This document shows, one piece after another, positions 62,856 through 64,000 of a DNA stretch of 64,000 nucleotides. This DNA comes from JADJRH01 sp046351455 (GTDB taxonomy: Bacteria > Myxococcota_A > Polyangia > Polyangiales > Polyangiaceae): positions 372,001 to 436,000 of the forward strand of contig JAXLYM010000002.1 of assembly GCA_046351455.1 (NCBI GenBank), given 5' to 3'. The translations under genes were made by a program, and so were the position numbers. How positions within the stretch are numbered: the stretch's first letter is position 1; every line of letters starts with the position of its first letter. The notes beneath the pieces were generated by a model. That model searched no databases. It saw only the letters and a list, made by a program, of their open reading frames with translations, and was not told the DNA's origin.

Positions 62856-64000
62856 CGAACCGCAGCCGAAGCACGGCCGCGTGCTCGTCGTCGACGACGA
62901 GGCCGCGATGGCCGAGATGGTGGTCGACGGCCTCGTGGACCGCGGCTACGACGCCGAGGCCGTCGCGAGCTCGGTGGACGCCGCGGAGCGCATCGCGCAC
63001 GAGCCGCTCGCCGCGATCGTCACGGACCTGCGCATGCCATCGGTCGACGGCCTCGATCTGCTGGCCCTCGTGCGGCGCCATCAGCCCGAGGTGCCGGTGA
63101 TCATCATGACGGCGTACGGCGCGATCGACTCCGCCGTGGAGTCCATGCGCCTCGGCGCCTTCCACTACCTCACGAAGCCGTTCAAGCTCGACGAGCTGAG
63201 CGCGTACCTCGACCGCGCGATGGCCCTCGCCCGCTCGAAGCAGGAGCAGGCGGACCTGCGATCCTTGCTGCGCCGCGGCGACTCGCTCGGCATCGTCTCC
63301 CGCTGCGAGGCGATGCGCGAGGCCTTCGCGGTGATCGAGCGCGTCGCCCCCACGGCGGCCTCGGTGCTGCTCCTCGGCGAGACCGGCACCGGCAAGAGCC
63401 TCTTCGCGCGGGCGCTGCACGCGATGAGCGACCGCTCCGCGAAGCCGTTCGTGACGATCAACTGCGCGGCGCTCCCCGAGGCGCTGCTGGAGAGCGAGCT
63501 GTTCGGCCACGTGAAGGGCGCGTTCACCGGCGCCGTGCGCGAGAGCGGCGGCCTCGTCGAAGAGGCGGACGGCGGCACGTTGTTCCTCGACGAGATCGCG
63601 GAGCTCGCGCCGGCCCTCCAGGCCAAGCTCCTCGACCTCGTCGAGCGCCGCGCCGCCCGCGCCGTCGGCTCGAACAAGGAGCGCCGCGTCGACGTCCGCA
63701 TCGTCGCCGCCACGAACCGTGACCTCGCGGAGAGGGCGCGCGCCGGCGCCTTCCGCGAGGACCTCTTCTACCGACTCGACGTCGTGTCGATCACGCTGCC
63801 TCCTCTGCGCGAGCGCCGCGAGGATCTGCCCGACCTCATCGAGCACCTCCTCGCCGTGTCGCTCGCGCGGCACCCGGCCTCCCCGGTGCGTCGCGTCTCC
63901 GCGGCGGCGATGGAGAGCCTCACGGCGCACACCTGGCCCGGCAACGTCCGCGAGCTGGGCCACACGATCGAGCGCGCCGTCCTCCTCGCGACCGGCCCGG
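62842..64000 (+). CDS. NtrC-type sigma54-dependent response regulator, cut by window edge
   Basis: 386 codons visible. GGAGGAGG precedes ATG 62842. Receiver domain with VVDDE, phosphorylated Asp in VTDLRMPSVDG, MTAYG and LTKPFK; AAA+ domain with Walker A GETGTGKS, GAFTGA sigma54-contact loop and Walker B GTLFLDEIAEL. The Fis-type HTH is outside the window. It would activate a sigma54 promoter, probably for this operon or a linked one, when phosphorylated by the upstream kinase. Confidence 0.95.
   Translation, partial: MPRRDEPQPKHGRVLVVDDEAAMAEMVVDGLVDRGYDAEAVASSVDAAERIAHEPLAAIVTDLRMPSVDGLDLLALVRRHQPEVPVIIMTAYGAIDSAVESMRLGAFHYLTKPFKLDELSAYLDRAMALARSKQEQADLRSLLRRGDSLGIVSRCEAMREAFAVIERVAPTAASVLLLGETGTGKSLFARALHAMSDRSAKPFVTINCAALPEALLESELFGHVKGAFTGAVRESGGLVEEADGGTLFLDEIAELAPALQAKLLDLVERRAARAVGSNKERRVDVRIVAATNRDLAERARAGAFREDLFYRLDVVSITLPPLRERREDLPDLIEHLLAVSLARHPASPVRRVSAAAMESLTAHTWPGNVRELGHTIERAVLLATGP

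Overview
The window reads as chromosomal DNA of a large-genome, very GC-rich myxobacterium (Myxococcota, probably Polyangiales/Sorangiineae-like). This is an inference. The signs are a eukaryote-like Ser/Thr kinase with a C-terminal membrane anchor, many lipoproteins with Gly/Ser/Thr linkers and Cys-rich DUF4215-type repeats, a PrkA kinase, a histone-H1-like Lys/Ala-rich DNA-binding protein, several GAF/NtrC signalling proteins and long repeat-bearing intergenic gaps. No rRNA, tRNA or CRISPR-cas genes were found.

Layout. 0-4.7 kb: truncated class A penicillin-binding protein, Ser/Thr kinase, pgeF, and an H1-like winged-helix protein. 4.9-5.7 kb: about 20 tandem copies of a 37-bp GATC-rich repeat. 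6-12 kb (minus strand): poly-Thr lipoprotein, propionyl-CoA carboxylase beta chain, then a pyrH / parvulin lipoprotein / lysine 2,3-aminomutase operon, divergent from rpoZ. 12-24.4 kb: methyltransferase, a coupled pyrimidine operon (unknown protein-pyrK-pyrD), phosphoesterase, Sua5-type tRNA-modification enzyme, M15-like peptidase, lipoprotein, prkA, and a coiled-coil protein plus alpha/beta hydrolase. 24.7-28.3 kb: an accessory island with an HTH protein plus sigma factor, a HicBA toxin-antitoxin pair, an IS1-like transposase and a zinc-ribbon protein. 28.4-34.7 kb: membrane-fused subtilase, lipoprotein, carboxypeptidase-regulatory/PDZ protein, outer-membrane protein and uvrB. 34.8-42.3 kb: secreted lipoproteins, including two GH13 glucan hydrolases read in overlapping order with two Cys-rich lipoproteins. 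42.4-51.1 kb: acyltransferase, M50 protease, sulfatase-like membrane enzyme, PreA-like dehydrogenase, AlkB-like dioxygenase, lipoprotein and rho. 51.4-64 kb: GAF histidine kinase, OprP-like porin, then a tightly coupled efflux and signalling operon (TolC-type channel, HlyD-type adaptor, RND pump, histidine kinase, sigma54 activator cut by the window edge).

Intergenic DNA carries at least three dispersed repeat families plus several perfect palindromes. The most unusual signals are the 37-bp array beside the H1-like gene, a near-identical 72-nt repeat shared by loci 11 kb apart, paired operator-like motifs ahead of the island HTH/sigma operon, and paired 16-18 bp palindromes at 13.15 kb. No single undescribed system is proven. 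The repeat array with the H1-like protein, and the island HTH/sigma pair, are the best candidates.
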